Positions 37,617 to 47,228 are shown, counted from the first letter of the stretch. The stretch: DNA of 58,839 bases from Gloeocapsa sp. UFS-A4-WI-NPMV-4B04 (GCA_019359535.1 JAHHHE010000006.1:1-58839); one strand, 5' to 3'. The notes: generated from the letters alone by a model not told the origin. Made by a program: numbers and translations.

Positions 37617-38951
37617 ATGCTGCAACTATTTGGCTCAGGGCTGATTTCTTTATGGCTTGATATGGCTGGGGTACATCCTCCGACACTAGACACCTTAGAG
37701 TTTGTGACGTTGCAGCGCCCTGGATTAGTTCTCGCCTCAGACCCTGATCCAACTGCGGTAACTACGGTGCAGCAATATCTCATGAAACTGGCAGGCTTGG
37801 GACTGGTGACGGCGGATCAAGGTATCTGGATGCAGTCGGGGCCAATGCTACTAGCTAATAACTACGGTACAGTTCCTTTGCCTGCTGCCTCGTTGACTAA
37901 AATTGCTACGTCTTTAGCTGCTTTGAAGACTTGGGGGCCGAATCACCAGTTTGAGACGTTAGTTAGTGCGACGGGTCCAGTAAAAAATGGCGTGTTGTAC
38001 GGCGATTTGGTTATCCAAGGCGGTGGTGATCCGTTCTTTGTCTGGGAAGAAGCGATCGCGCTTGGCAATAGCCTTAACAAACTAGGCATCAAGCGTGTAA
38101 CTGGAAATTTGGTAATTACTGGCAACTTTGCCATGAATTATCAAACTAATCCCACCAAGGCAGGTGAATTATTAAAGCAAGGATTAAATGCTGCTACCTG
38201 GACAAATACTGTTACTAATCAGTACTTGGCATTACCCAAAGGTACGCCTCGACCTCAAGTAGTTATTTCTGGTGATGTTCAACTAGGTGTAATACCTTTT
38301 GAAAATGTAAGCGGAATAAATAATTTGCCTCTATCTCCTAAACAAATTTCCCTAGTACGTCATCACTCTTTGCCGCTATCTCAAATCCTTAAGGAAATGA
38401 ACATTTATAGCAATAATGAAATGGCTCAGATGCTGGCTGATTTGTTAGGAGGAGCGCAGGTAGTACAACAAAAAGCTGCTATAGCCGCCTCAGTACCTCA
38501 AGCAGAAATTCAGTTAAATAATGGTTCTGGATTAGGAGTAGAAAATCGCATTTCACCTAGAGCGGCTTGTGCAATGTTAATGGCGATTCAACAGGAATTA
38601 TCACCGCAGCAACTAAGTTTAGCTGATTTGTTTCCCCAGTCGGGACGCGATCGCCGAGGCACAATGCAAACACGGCATATTCCCACTGCTACTGTCGTTA
38701 AAACAGGGACTCTAAATGACGTAAGTGCTTTGGCTGGAGTTATGCCAACACGCGATCGCGGTTTAGTTTGGTTTGCGATTATCAACCGAGGTACAGGCTT
38801 AGAAGGTTTGCGCGCTAGACAAGATCAACTCCTCCAACGCCTTTCGCAGCAATGGCGAGTTTCTCCTACACTTCCCGCCGCCTTAACTTCACATTTGTCC
38901 AGCAGCAATTCAGATTTAGGCACAGCAAATCGTAATGAAATTTTGTACTGA
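37617..38951 (+). CDS. D-alanyl-D-alanine carboxypeptidase, PBP4/S13 family
   Basis: 444 residues. Removes or cleaves terminal D-Ala in peptidoglycan. The three penicillin-binding motifs are in order: SLTK with Ser92 as nucleophile and Lys95 (PAASLTKIATSL), SNN in NIYSNNEMAQML, and KTG in VVKTGTLNDVSAL. The insertion domain between motifs one and two is shortened relative to E. coli DacB, usual in cyanobacteria. GGAGGAAA seven bases before the ATG fixes the start. The first 20 residues are weakly hydrophobic, with only a marginal export signal. Confidence 0.92.
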   Translation: MLQLFGSGLISLWLDMAGVHPPTLDTLEFVTLQRPGLVLASDPDPTAVTTVQQYLMKLAGLGLVTADQGIWMQSGPMLLANNYGTVPLPAASLTKIATSLAALKTWGPNHQFETLVSATGPVKNGVLYGDLVIQGGGDPFFVWEEAIALGNSLNKLGIKRVTGNLVITGNFAMNYQTNPTKAGELLKQGLNAATWTNTVTNQYLALPKGTPRPQVVISGDVQLGVIPFENVSGINNLPLSPKQISLVRHHSLPLSQILKEMNIYSNNEMAQMLADLLGGAQVVQQKAAIAASVPQAEIQLNNGSGLGVENRISPRAACAMLMAIQQELSPQQLSLADLFPQSGRDRRGTMQTRHIPTATVVKTGTLNDVSALAGVMPTRDRGLVWFAIINRGTGLEGLRARQDQLLQRLSQQWRVSPTLPAALTSHLSSSNSDLGTANRNEILY

Positions 38952-39071
38952 AGCTAAAAATTATGAGGCAGAATATTTACTTTTTATAAATTTAATAGCG
39001 GTATTTTTTAGTGTAGGGAACCATAACAAAATTCCCTTTATCAGCAGATATTACTAAGTTCAAAAAGATAG

Positions 39072-39401
39072 TTAAGCACGAGTATGTAAAAATCTTTGTT
39101 TTCTGGCTTTTCGATACCATTTCTCTGCTTCTGCTGGATCTATAGCTACACCCTGATCCCCCACCATAAAAATTTCTGCCAAGTTGTTTGATGCTACACC
39201 ATAGCCCTTCTTGGCTGATTTTTTGTACCACTTAACAGCTTCTAAAACATTCCTTTCTAAACCAAGACCTAATTGATACATATTTCCGATTAAGCATTGC
39301 GCTTTAGCATCTCCCTGATCAGCAATCGGTTTCAATAATTTAAATGCGCTGAGATAATCTTTTGCTTCAAAGGCAGCTAAACCTAATGTTAAATTCGGCA
39401 T
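39072..39401 (-). CDS. Sel1-repeat protein
   Basis: 109 residues with about two and a half Sel1-like (TPR-related) repeats: LLKPIADQGDAKAQCLIGNM, YQLGLGLERNVLEAVKWYKK, SAKKGYGVASNNLAEIFMVG and then AIDPAEAEKWYRKA. Such proteins act as protein-binding scaffolds. No signal peptide. Downstream of lptC on the same strand, separated by 89 bp of repeats. Confidence 0.8.
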   Translation of the reverse strand: MPNLTLGLAAFEAKDYLSAFKLLKPIADQGDAKAQCLIGNMYQLGLGLERNVLEAVKWYKKSAKKGYGVASNNLAEIFMVGDQGVAIDPAEAEKWYRKARKQRFLHTRA

Positions 39402-39408
39402 TTTAGTA

Positions 39409-39483
39409 GTTCCCTCTCGCCTTTCTTTCTTAGTAAGTCCCCTCTCGCCTCTTTATCTTAGTAAGTCCTCTCTTACCTCTTGC
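39409..39483. repeat. Tandem repeat of the CCCTCTCGCC/TTAGTAAGTC type
   Basis: A unit near TTAGTAAGTCCCCTCTCGCC occurs twice plus partial copies between the Sel1 gene and lptC. Non-coding. Confidence 0.75.
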
Positions 39484-39490
39484 CTCTCTA

Positions 39491-40642
39491 TCAAGGAATA
39501 ATATTAGTAACGACTCTGCCGCCACTAACAACGATACTTTGGTTCTGGAGTTTCCCAACAGCTTTTTGACCAGTGAAACTTATTGGCGGTTCAACTTGAC
39601 GATAAAATACATCGCCTTGAGCTTCCACTAATTGTGTAGGAACATACCAAGTTAGAGTTTTGGATTTAAGTTCCTGACGACGCTGACCAATAGCATAGAC
39701 ATCACCTGTTAGATAAACAATTTCTTTTTGCAAATTCATTCTGCCTTGCTTTGCAGTCGCTGTCATTTGCTCCTTATGATGCACAATCCGCAGGGGTTGA
39801 TTTGCCGTTAAGGTTTCGGTATTTAAGTTCCAACTCAAATTATTACTTGCTACTTGCATTGGGGGATCAAGCAAGGCTAGCTGGGCATTTTGCCTAAGTG
39901 TGACAATCTTCGTTTTTAAGCCTACTTCGCCTTGATTTGCTGTGGCGCGATCTGTAATTTTTTTTGCTTTGTAGCGATCAATTTGCAGTGGGCGATCGCC
40001 AATTAATCTTTGCTCTTTAATTTGCCAAATCAAATGCTCAGTTCGTAACTGTAACGTAGGATCTATCGCATTGGCAACAACTCGACCTTGCAATTCTATT
40101 CGATGAGCGCGGCTAAATGCTCGTGCTTCTTGTGCCACTACCTGCACTTGGCGATGAGTTCCAGTCAATTGATTACGGACAATCAGCAAATCTTCCTGCG
40201 GCCGCCATTCCAATTCATTCCCACGCAATACCAAGCCATTTTGGGGGTCTGTTGCTACAATTTGCCCTTTCAGGAATAGCCGCTTGCCATCTTGCTGAAT
40301 CTCTCCTTGCTGCCCTGCTATTTGGTAAACTGATTTGCCATCTTGAAATAATTCACCAGTCGGACTTTTAAGTTGAGCAATTTTTTTATCTTGACTATAG
40401 ACTGCTGCCTTTGCTTTTACTTTCCAGACAGGTTTTCCCTGCTCATCCGCCTGTTCTAATGTGACATCATTAAAAGTTAGGTTGCTCTCAACCTTTTGTA
40501 CTGCCGAAGTATCTTCAGCCAGTTTTTTTACTGTACGGTTTTCGTTGCTACAGGCAAACAGAGCAAATACCAGCACCAAGTTAATTAGTGGTACTGGTAT
40601 TAAGCGGAAAATGGCAGATGAAAGATAGAAAATATAATTCAT
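39491..40642 (-). CDS. lptC: LptC-like lipopolysaccharide export protein
   Basis: 383 residues. LptC/OstA-type beta-jellyroll proteins carry lipopolysaccharide from the inner membrane towards the outer membrane. A hydrophobic N terminus ends in ALFACSN, a lipobox, so a lipoprotein. Two consecutive LptC/OstA-like domains follow: about 50-195 (LTFNDVTLEQADEQGKPVWK, AVYSQDKKIAQLKSPTGE) and about 200-383 (EVGLKTKIVTLRQNAQLALL, EIVYLTGDVYAIGQ). The longer double-domain form is typical of cyanobacteria. It follows the NYN gene by 23 bp. Confidence 0.85.
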   Translation of the reverse strand: MNYIFYLSSAIFRLIPVPLINLVLVFALFACSNENRTVKKLAEDTSAVQKVESNLTFNDVTLEQADEQGKPVWKVKAKAAVYSQDKKIAQLKSPTGELFQDGKSVYQIAGQQGEIQQDGKRLFLKGQIVATDPQNGLVLRGNELEWRPQEDLLIVRNQLTGTHRQVQVVAQEARAFSRAHRIELQGRVVANAIDPTLQLRTEHLIWQIKEQRLIGDRPLQIDRYKAKKITDRATANQGEVGLKTKIVTLRQNAQLALLDPPMQVASNNLSWNLNTETLTANQPLRIVHHKEQMTATAKQGRMNLQKEIVYLTGDVYAIGQRRQELKSKTLTWYVPTQLVEAQGDVFYRQVEPPISFTGQKAVGKLQNQSIVVSGGRVVTNIIP

Positions 40643-40665
40643 CCTTCTATCTTTACCTTAATTTG

Positions 40666-41301
40666 TTACTCTTCCGAAGCTTGAACCATATTAGATACAC
40701 TATCTTGAGATTGATCCATTAAACCCAGAGTTGATAACGGGCGATATGTATAACTTGAACGCGGTGTTTTTTGGACATCTTCCTTAATTCCTTCAAGATC
40801 AATGTAGCGATCAGAAACGTTAATTAAACTGTCGCTCGTCATTGTTCGTAAACTCACCACTTCTACCCTTGCGCCGCGATAACTAACTGCATTCACGGCA
40901 TAAGCTAAATCGCCGTCGCCACTAACTAACACTGCTGTATCGTAAGAACCTACCAGTGCCATCATATCAACTGCAATTTCTACATCTAGGTTAGCCTTTT
41001 TCGAGCCATCGGGCAGTTGTACCAAATCTTTGGCAATCACCCGATAGCCGTTACGGCGCATCCACAGCAGAAATCCCTGTTGTTTCTCATTCGTGCGATC
41101 TACACCAGTATAAAAAAATGCTCTTAACAGTCGTGAGCCAGCAGTTAATCGACATAACAGCTTAGTGTAATCAATTTCAACTCCTAGTTGCAATGCAGCA
41201 TAAAAAAGATTTGAGCCATCAATAAAAATAGCTACTCTCCCCCGATTTTCTAATACCTGTTCTGGCGTGAAAATCGAGTCATTTTCAAAATTATTCAGCA
41301 T
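40666..41301 (-). CDS. LabA-like NYN/PIN-fold domain protein (DUF88)
   Basis: 211 residues. NYN domain about 20-180. Conserved acidic sites: VAIFIDGSNLFYAA, KKANLDVEIAVDMMAL, VLVSGDGDLAYAVN and VSDRYIDL, fitting the PIN-like metal-binding fold. Homologues include LabA/LabA-like proteins that act in the circadian output of Synechococcus, and others are RNases. Which applies here is unknown. The C-terminal 35 residues are Ser-rich and likely unstructured. First gene of a pair with lptC. Confidence 0.88.
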   Translation of the reverse strand: MLNNFENDSIFTPEQVLENRGRVAIFIDGSNLFYAALQLGVEIDYTKLLCRLTAGSRLLRAFFYTGVDRTNEKQQGFLLWMRRNGYRVIAKDLVQLPDGSKKANLDVEIAVDMMALVGSYDTAVLVSGDGDLAYAVNAVSYRGARVEVVSLRTMTSDSLINVSDRYIDLEGIKEDVQKTPRSSYTYRPLSTLGLMDQSQDSVSNMVQASEE

Positions 41302-41555
41302 GATTGTTATAGCCTCTATTTGTTATCAAAAAAGAAAAAAAAATGATGTTTTTCGATAATGCTTACCTTGAAGGCATCAGCCAGCCCTACTATAAATAGT
41401 TAGGCTTAAATAACTCAAAACACCTTAGAGATAAAGAAATTGGTCTAAATACTAAGTATTTTAACTTAGTTTGTTTCCAAAAACGAACTACTAATGTTAT
41501 ATGCGGCTTCTAGCAAGAGAATGAGTTTTTATTGTTACCTTAGATACAACCAAGC

Positions 41556-41584
41556 TTGACAAAAGCACTAATGGTACTTAGGTA
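41556..41584 (+). promoter_or_regulatory. Possible promoter of a short plus-strand RNA
   Basis: Consensus -35 TTGACA at 41556-41561. Seventeen bases on is TAGGTA (41579-41584), a poor -10; TATTAT at 41583 is a better sequence but spaced 21. The downstream terminator makes it worth noting. Confidence 0.35.
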
Positions 41585-41590
41585 TTATTG

Positions 41591-41645
41591 ATTTATGTCT
41601 ATCCCGACAGCCACAAAAGCATTATTTTTGAGGCTTTTTATTTGT
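41591..41645 (+). ncRNA. Candidate small RNA of about 55 nt
   Basis: From an expected start near 41591 the sequence runs to a hairpin AGCCACAAAA (41609-41618) / TTTTTGAGGCT (to 41635, one mismatch), followed by a T-run at about 41635-41639. No open frame is present and no known RNA family was recognised. Inferred from promoter plus terminator only. Confidence 0.35.
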
Positions 41646-41817
41646 GTACTCCTTTTTCTAATTTAGTAAATAGGCTGAATAAAACTAAATTACATTCTAG
41701 ATAGAGAAGCCAGTCTGGCGTTTGGGATTTTACGTTTAGTTAGTTTTACCTCCTCAACAGCACAAACTTGATTGCTTAAGTTTTAACAAAGTTATTAACG
41801 AGAAAACGTGATTATAA

Positions 41818-43416
41818 TTAAACAATTTCAAGCAATTCTAATCTTTGAAAAACAGGTCGGGGTTCACCGAGCTTTTGACTTACACTCAGAATTCCCCAGT
41901 TAGCATGGGTAGCAAACGGTGTAGCACTTGAGATTTGTGTCTGATCGTTAAAGTTGATTGGAAACCCTAGTTGTTGATAAATGTCGCTGGCTATGTCTGG
42001 AATAATTGGCGATAGTAGATAAGCTGCTAATCTTACCGATTCCAAGACAGCATATAATACCTGTTCAACTTCCTTTTGCTGACCTTTTTTATATAAAGTC
42101 CAGGGTGCTTGTTCATCAATAAATTTGTTACTAGCTCTGACTAAAGCTAAAATTGCTTCACAAGCTCGACTAAAAGCAAGGGATTCATAAGCTTGAGCTA
42201 CTTGTTCGCCTAAATTTAAACCGATCGCCTTTAAAGAATGATCGCTGTTAAAGTCATCAGTTGTGCAATTCGGAACTTGGCGATCGCAGTATTTCTTCAC
42301 CATGTTCAATGTCCGATTTAGCAAGTTTCCCAAATCGTTCGCTAAATCTGCATTCAAAACATTGATAAATCGGGTTTCATTAAAATCCCCATCTTTGCCA
42401 AATTCAATTTCTTTAAAAAAATAGTATCGCACAGCGTCTGCACCATAACGCTTGACTAGGGCAATCGGATCGAGTGTATTACCCAGGCTTTTCCCCATTT
42501 TCTGGCCATCCTTGGTCAAAAAACCATGTCCAAAAACTCGTTTTGGCAATGGTAATTGCGCTGACATCAGCATTGCAGGCCAGTAGATAGCATGGAAGCG
42601 TAAAATATCCTTACCGATCAAGTGCAAATTAATCGGCCACCAGTGAGCTAAAGCATTTTCCAAGGTGGGTTCACTATCTGGATCGATCAAAGCAGTCACA
42701 TATCCTAACAGTGCATCAAACCAAACATAAAGTGTGTGACTTGGATCAATAGGAACCGGGAAACCCCAGTCTAAATTTACCCGTGAAATAGAAAAGTCTT
42801 GCAGTCCTTGACTAACAAAACTCAAAACTTCGTTACGGCGACTTTCTGGCTGAATAAAATCGACTTGTTGGTATAGTGCTTCTAATTGGCTTTGGTAGCG
42901 TGATAGCCGAAAAAAGTAATTCTGCTCGTCTCGCCATTCGGCTTCTTTGTTGATGTGAATTGAGCAACGATGTCCGTCTAAAAGTTCACGTTCTTCTTTA
43001 AATTCTTCGCATGAGACACAGTACCAGCCTTGTTGCTGACTTTGGTAAATATCGCCTTGATCCCAGACGCGCTGAAAAAACTCTTTGACGATCGCTTCAT
43101 GCTTGGGATCAGTAGTTCGGATAAAGCGATCGTACTGAATATTTAGCTGTTGCCAAAGTTCAACAAATCCAACCACAATTTCATCACAGTATTCTTGAGG
43201 CGATCGCCCGTTACTTTCTGCTGTGCGCTGAATTTTCTGTCCATGCTCATCTGTACCTGTAATCAGCAGTACCGATTTACCCCGCATTCTTTCAAATCGT
43301 GCTACTACATCCGCCGCGATCGTTGTATAAGCACTACCAATATGCGGTAAATCATTTACATAATAAAGCGGTGTTGTAAGAGCAAATGTTTCTTTTTTTT
43401 CATCTGAAAAATTCAT
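41818..43416 (-). CDS. metG: Methionyl-tRNA synthetase
   Basis: 532 residues, class I synthetase that charges tRNA(Met). HIGH motif is LPHIGSAY, KMSKS is KMGKSLGNT. The connective-peptide zinc knuckle has only two clear cysteines (CVSCEEFKEERELLDGHRC, then SIH). Anticodon-binding helices follow to residue 500. The C-terminal EMAP/dimer domain found in some bacteria is absent, as in many cyanobacteria. ATG start at 43416; no co-directional partner within 400 bp. Confidence 0.96.
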   Translation of the reverse strand: MNFSDEKKETFALTTPLYYVNDLPHIGSAYTTIAADVVARFERMRGKSVLLITGTDEHGQKIQRTAESNGRSPQEYCDEIVVGFVELWQQLNIQYDRFIRTTDPKHEAIVKEFFQRVWDQGDIYQSQQQGWYCVSCEEFKEERELLDGHRCSIHINKEAEWRDEQNYFFRLSRYQSQLEALYQQVDFIQPESRRNEVLSFVSQGLQDFSISRVNLDWGFPVPIDPSHTLYVWFDALLGYVTALIDPDSEPTLENALAHWWPINLHLIGKDILRFHAIYWPAMLMSAQLPLPKRVFGHGFLTKDGQKMGKSLGNTLDPIALVKRYGADAVRYYFFKEIEFGKDGDFNETRFINVLNADLANDLGNLLNRTLNMVKKYCDRQVPNCTTDDFNSDHSLKAIGLNLGEQVAQAYESLAFSRACEAILALVRASNKFIDEQAPWTLYKKGQQKEVEQVLYAVLESVRLAAYLLSPIIPDIASDIYQQLGFPINFNDQTQISSATPFATHANWGILSVSQKLGEPRPVFQRLELLEIV

Positions 43417-43817
43417 GGAAATATAAAAAAGATTTAAAACTTCCCCTTATCATACATCAGAGCAGATAAGTATGTACTTTAGTTACTATTTTTTGATTTA
43501 TTTTCTGTTAATTATCTAGAGCAGCAAACTGATAAGCCTTTTAAAAGGTAATAAATAGCTGATATATGCAAATTTAACTTAAAATGTACCAAAAAAATTG
43601 ATATTAATAACTCTAAAAGCCTATTAAGGATTTTTGTGAGCTTTAGGATACCTAGATGCTATCTACTAAAGACAATAGCGTAGAGCAGGAGCCGAAAAAT
43701 GTCTACCCTAAGACGCTAGCTTCATGAACGAAAAAACGTCAAAACTTAGTTAAGTACCAACTTATTTACTAAATATAAGTAAAGCTTAATTATTAAATGA
43801 ACTATTAATATCAGCGC
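43417..43817. other. Intergenic region upstream of metG and the acyltransferase
   Basis: 401 bp of A/T-rich DNA between divergent genes. It must hold both promoters. No repeat, hairpin or gene was recognised. Confidence 0.5.
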
Positions 43818-44567
43818 ATGAGTGCAAATAGCCCCCTTCAGATTTCTCACGCAGTCTTAGCAGCGCTGGGAACTAAAATATTTCGTTACTATGAGGATCG
43901 CATTCCTCAGAGTGGCCCAGTGCTAGTAGTGAGTAATCATCGGAGCTTTATGGATGCACCGCTTTCGATGATGATGATAGAGCGTCCTATTCGCTTTGCT
44001 TGCCATCACTACATGGGACAAGTACCTATCATGCGGGAAATTGTCACAGGACAATTAGGGTGCTTTCCTTTAGAGACTTTAGAACATCGGCAGCAAAGCT
44101 TTTTTCAGCAGGCTATCAAGCTGTTGCAATCTTCGCAAGCAGTTGGGGTCTTTCCAGAAGGAACTAAACCGATGGTAGAATTTACCAAGCCTAATTATAT
44201 CGGTGAGTTTCAACGGGGATTTGCTCATTTAGCGTTACGGGCAACATTGGGGGGGACAACGTATCCACCAGTGCAGGATTTGGCAATTTTACCAATAGCG
44301 ATCGCTTCATTAGAAGAAACTAACACTTCGGCAGTTCCACTCAAGCTATTGAGCTTTTTTGACCCTTCAGAGCCTTTATTTGATCAATCTGGCTGGCATC
44401 CCTTGGTAATGTATCGTCGCGTCGCTGTTTTAATTGGTCGCCCGTATTGGGTTACGCCTCAACAACGGCAAAAATATCAAGGTAAACAGGCGAAAACTGT
44501 TGTAGCTGAGGTGACTAATTACTGTCAAACAGAAATTGTTAATCTCTTGCGTCAAGGTTGTTATTAA
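43818..44567 (+). CDS. 1-acyl-glycerol-3-phosphate acyltransferase-like (PlsC family)
   Basis: 249 residues. Transfers an acyl chain to lysophosphatidate or a related acceptor. Motif I is NHRSFMDAP (H-x4-D), motif III is VFPEGTK, with TKPMVEF beyond. No long N-terminal membrane segment; binding is probably peripheral. The substrate could be lysophosphatidate or another lipid. It is followed by heptamer inverted repeats. Confidence 0.85.
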   Translation: MSANSPLQISHAVLAALGTKIFRYYEDRIPQSGPVLVVSNHRSFMDAPLSMMMIERPIRFACHHYMGQVPIMREIVTGQLGCFPLETLEHRQQSFFQQAIKLLQSSQAVGVFPEGTKPMVEFTKPNYIGEFQRGFAHLALRATLGGTTYPPVQDLAILPIAIASLEETNTSAVPLKLLSFFDPSEPLFDQSGWHPLVMYRRVAVLIGRPYWVTPQQRQKYQGKQAKTVVAEVTNYCQTEIVNLLRQGCY

Positions 44568-44576
44568 GAGTGTGTA

Positions 44577-44693
44577 GTGAAGCGCCCTGTGGGCGCAGTA
44601 AGTAGTGAGTAGTGAATAAAAATTTGTTATCGCATTTTGTAGATTCTCTAACTCTATTTTTTCTCTGCACTCTCCACTACTCACTACTCACTC
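44577..44693. repeat. Inverted heptamer repeats and short hairpin downstream of plsC-like gene
   Basis: GCGCCC-TGT-GGGCGC hairpin at 44582-44596. AGTAGTGAGTAGTG (44601-44614) pairs with CACTACTCACTACT (44674-44687), giving a large possible stem. STRR type. Confidence 0.75.
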
Positions 44694-44772
44694 TCTTTGC
44701 TTTGATATTGTGGAACTATTAAGTTTGTTGCGAATATTAATAAAATAATATTAAGGGAATTTGAATTTAACA

Positions 44773-45597
44773 ATGCCAGAAGTTGAAAGTCGTCCCTGTT
44801 TTCTCACTCCTAAACGCTTACAGCCGCAGTATCCACTGTTTGTGTTTTTGCCAGGGATGGATGGAACTGGACAACTGCTGCGATCGCAGACTGCTGGTTT
44901 AGAAGTTGCTTTTGATGTGCGGTGCTTGGCAATTCCACCGGATGATTTAACCGAGTGGGATGAATTAACGAAGCAAGTATTGGAGCTAATTGAAGCAGAA
45001 CTAGCAATAAATCGCGATCGCTCGGTTTACTTGTGTGGCGAGTCGTTTGGTGGTTGCTTGGCGATGAAAGTGGCAACTGCCGCACCTCAATTATTTAATC
45101 GGATCATTCTCGTTAATCCAGCTTCCTCCTTGCGTCGTCGCTCTTGGCTAAATAAGGGATCGCAGTTAGCTTATTTAGTACCTTCAAGCCTTTATTCGGT
45201 TGGTGCATTTGTGCTGTTACCGTTTATCGCGTGTTTGGAGCGGATTTTACCTAGCGATCGCCAAGAACTTTTAAAAACTATGCGCTCTGTACCGCCTGAA
45301 ACTGTTTTATGGCGGCTATCTTTAATCAAAAAGTTTAACATTAATAGAACTCAGTTACGTCAGCTAAATCAACCAGTGCTGCTTATTGCTAGTGCCTTCG
45401 ATCTGCTTCTACCTTCTTTTACTGAAGCTAAAAGATTATTCAAAATTTTACCCAATGCTCAACTGGTAGTATTACCTCATAGTGGTCATGCCTGCTTACT
45501 TGAAGAAGATATCAATCTCTACGAAATCATGCAGGCTGAAAATTTTTTAGACCATGACACTGAAACAATTGGGTCAGTTACTTCATTTGACCATTAA
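44773..45597 (+). CDS. Alpha/beta hydrolase
   Basis: The frame opens at TTG 44761, but ATG at 44773 is more likely, giving 274 residues. Nucleophile elbow GESFGG (Ser) follows strand SVYLCGES; the acid is probably Asp in SAFDLLLP and the His is in LPHSGHACLLEE. The oxyanion region is LPGMDGTGQLL. The lid region (about 130-200) is helical. The ester substrate cannot be inferred. The 3' end overlaps the convergent dehydrogenase gene by 20 bp. Confidence 0.85.
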   Translation: MPEVESRPCFLTPKRLQPQYPLFVFLPGMDGTGQLLRSQTAGLEVAFDVRCLAIPPDDLTEWDELTKQVLELIEAELAINRDRSVYLCGESFGGCLAMKVATAAPQLFNRIILVNPASSLRRRSWLNKGSQLAYLVPSSLYSVGAFVLLPFIACLERILPSDRQELLKTMRSVPPETVLWRLSLIKKFNINRTQLRQLNQPVLLIASAFDLLLPSFTEAKRLFKILPNAQLVVLPHSGHACLLEEDINLYEIMQAENFLDHDTETIGSVTSFDH

Positions 45598-46870
45598 TGT
45601 AATAATCGCGTGTTCCTTTAGCATTAATCGCTTCCCCTAGCCGATTTAAGGCATGGACATAAGCTGCTGTTCTTGGCGAGATATTTTGCTGCTGGGCAAT
45701 TTCCCAAATTTGCTCTGTTTCCTCAACCATTTTTTGTTTTAAGCGTTGATTTACTTCTGCCAATGTCCAATAAAGACCACTGCGATTTTGTACCCATTCA
45801 AAATAGCTCACAGTTACACCTCCTGCATTTACCAAAATATCAGGAAATACATGAATACCTCTTGCTTTCAAGGTTTCGTCAGCCGCAGAGCTAATTGGGC
45901 CATTCGCTACTTCAAAAATAAATTTTGCCTTAATATTATCCATATTTTCTTCAGTTATTTGATTTTCCAAAGCAGCAGGAATTAATACATCTACATCTAT
46001 TGTTAAAAGTTCTTGATTAGTTAAAACTTCAGTGTCAGAGATATTGCAAACTGTTCCTTTGCAGTATAATTCTCTAATTCCTCGATGGAATTCTTTAAAG
46101 TTGCGAATACTAGGAATATCTAATCCTTTTTTGTTATAAATAGCTCCTTGAGAATCACTCACCGCAACTACTTTATACCCTGCTGTAAATAATAATTCTG
46201 CGATCCAAGCACCAGCATTACCAAAACCTTGCACAGCTACAGTAGTATTTTGAGGTAACTTTTGAAATTTAGGTAAAATAGTTTCAATAACATAAAAAGC
46301 TCCTGTTGCAGTTGCAGTATCTCGTCCTAAACTACCACCCATAGAAATTGGTTTGCCAGTGACAACTGCTGGTGTGATTTGTCGCCGGATAATACTGTAT
46401 TGATCCATCATCCAACCCATAATCATTGAGTTGGTGTAAACGTCGGGTGCAAGACTATCGACATCTGGGCCGATAAAATCTGCGATCGCATCTATATATC
46501 CCCGGCTGAGGCGTTCTAATTCCATTCTTGAAAGTTCTTTAGGATTAAGCGTAATTCCACCTTTTGCCCCCCCAAAAGGCAAATTTAATACTGCACATTT
46601 AAACGTCATCCAAAAAGCAAGTGATTGAACTTCCTCTAATGAAACATTGGGATGATAGCGCACCCCTCCTTTAGTTGGGCCTCGTGTATCGTCATACCGA
46701 ACACGAAAAGCTTGAAAAATTCGTAAAGAGCCATTATCCATCCGCACCGGAATTGAAACCGTTAAACTCGCTTTGGGATACTTTAAATGTTCAATAGCAT
46801 CTTCTGACATGGAAACATATTTCAAAGCACGTTCTAGCCGTTGTTTAGCATCAGTAAATAATGATGACAT
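45578..46870 (-). CDS. gdhA: Glutamate dehydrogenase (Glu/Leu/Phe/Val family)
   Basis: 430 residues from the ATG at 46870; the frame opens at a TTG 27 bases earlier. GAGG about 11 bases before the ATG supports it. The substrate pocket and catalytic lysines are in KGGVRYHPNVS and LPFGGAKGGITLNP; nucleotide binding is TVAVQGFGNAGAWIAELL. Reversible deamination of glutamate to 2-oxoglutarate, NAD- or NADP-linked. The Pro/Gly site motif fits GDH rather than leucine dehydrogenase (about 365 residues). No neighbours of nitrogen metabolism. Confidence 0.92.
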   Translation of the reverse strand: MSSLFTDAKQRLERALKYVSMSEDAIEHLKYPKASLTVSIPVRMDNGSLRIFQAFRVRYDDTRGPTKGGVRYHPNVSLEEVQSLAFWMTFKCAVLNLPFGGAKGGITLNPKELSRMELERLSRGYIDAIADFIGPDVDSLAPDVYTNSMIMGWMMDQYSIIRRQITPAVVTGKPISMGGSLGRDTATATGAFYVIETILPKFQKLPQNTTVAVQGFGNAGAWIAELLFTAGYKVVAVSDSQGAIYNKKGLDIPSIRNFKEFHRGIRELYCKGTVCNISDTEVLTNQELLTIDVDVLIPAALENQITEENMDNIKAKFIFEVANGPISSAADETLKARGIHVFPDILVNAGGVTVSYFEWVQNRSGLYWTLAEVNQRLKQKMVEETEQIWEIAQQQNISPRTAAYVHALNRLGEAINAKGTRDYYINGQMK

Positions 46871-46991
46871 CTTAATTTTTTGCCTCAAATAATCCAAATT
46901 TAACTAGAAAATTACCAAATTCTCACAGGCTGTACTATCCTTGGTTGGGACTACTATACTCTCTTCCCTGGGGATTAACTAGCAAATCCGC

Positions 46992-47228
46992 ATGACTGCA
47001 ATCACGCCTGTGCATAAATTTTTAACCGCACCGTCTACAACAAAGTTCAGCTCAACTGTTTACCATGTTGGCGCACTTGCGAGTATTAACGGTATCAAGC
47101 TTATTAAAGTTTTACCCCTAGTGCTAGAACTACTGATAACAGGTTACTATTTTGCTGTTTGTGTAGAATTGTTGTCAGCGCAACTTACAGGATTTATTAG
47201 GGCGTTATTGATGAACTGGGAGCATTGA
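46992..47228 (+). pseudogene. Internally deleted copy of the 49458-51203 membrane-protein gene
   Basis: 78 residues. HKFLTAPSTTKFSS matches HKFFTAPTANKSS at residues 7-19 of the intact protein. Directly after, VYHVGALASINGIKLIKVLP and then GFIRALL match VYQIGAFVGIDPLVLSKLLP (91-110) and GFIGALL (135-141). About 70 codons in between are missing and the frame ends 144 residues into the 581 of the intact copy. The two copies are also alike upstream of their ATGs. Interpreted as a duplicated gene reduced by deletion. Confidence 0.8.

Larger units (their letters stand above)
41302..41817. other. Intergenic region between metG and the NYN gene
   Basis: 516 bp, A/T-rich, both flanking genes on the minus strand. 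It contains a plausible plus-strand promoter (TTGACA at 41556) and terminator (41609-41645) that could make a short RNA. No protein gene is seen. Confidence 0.5.
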
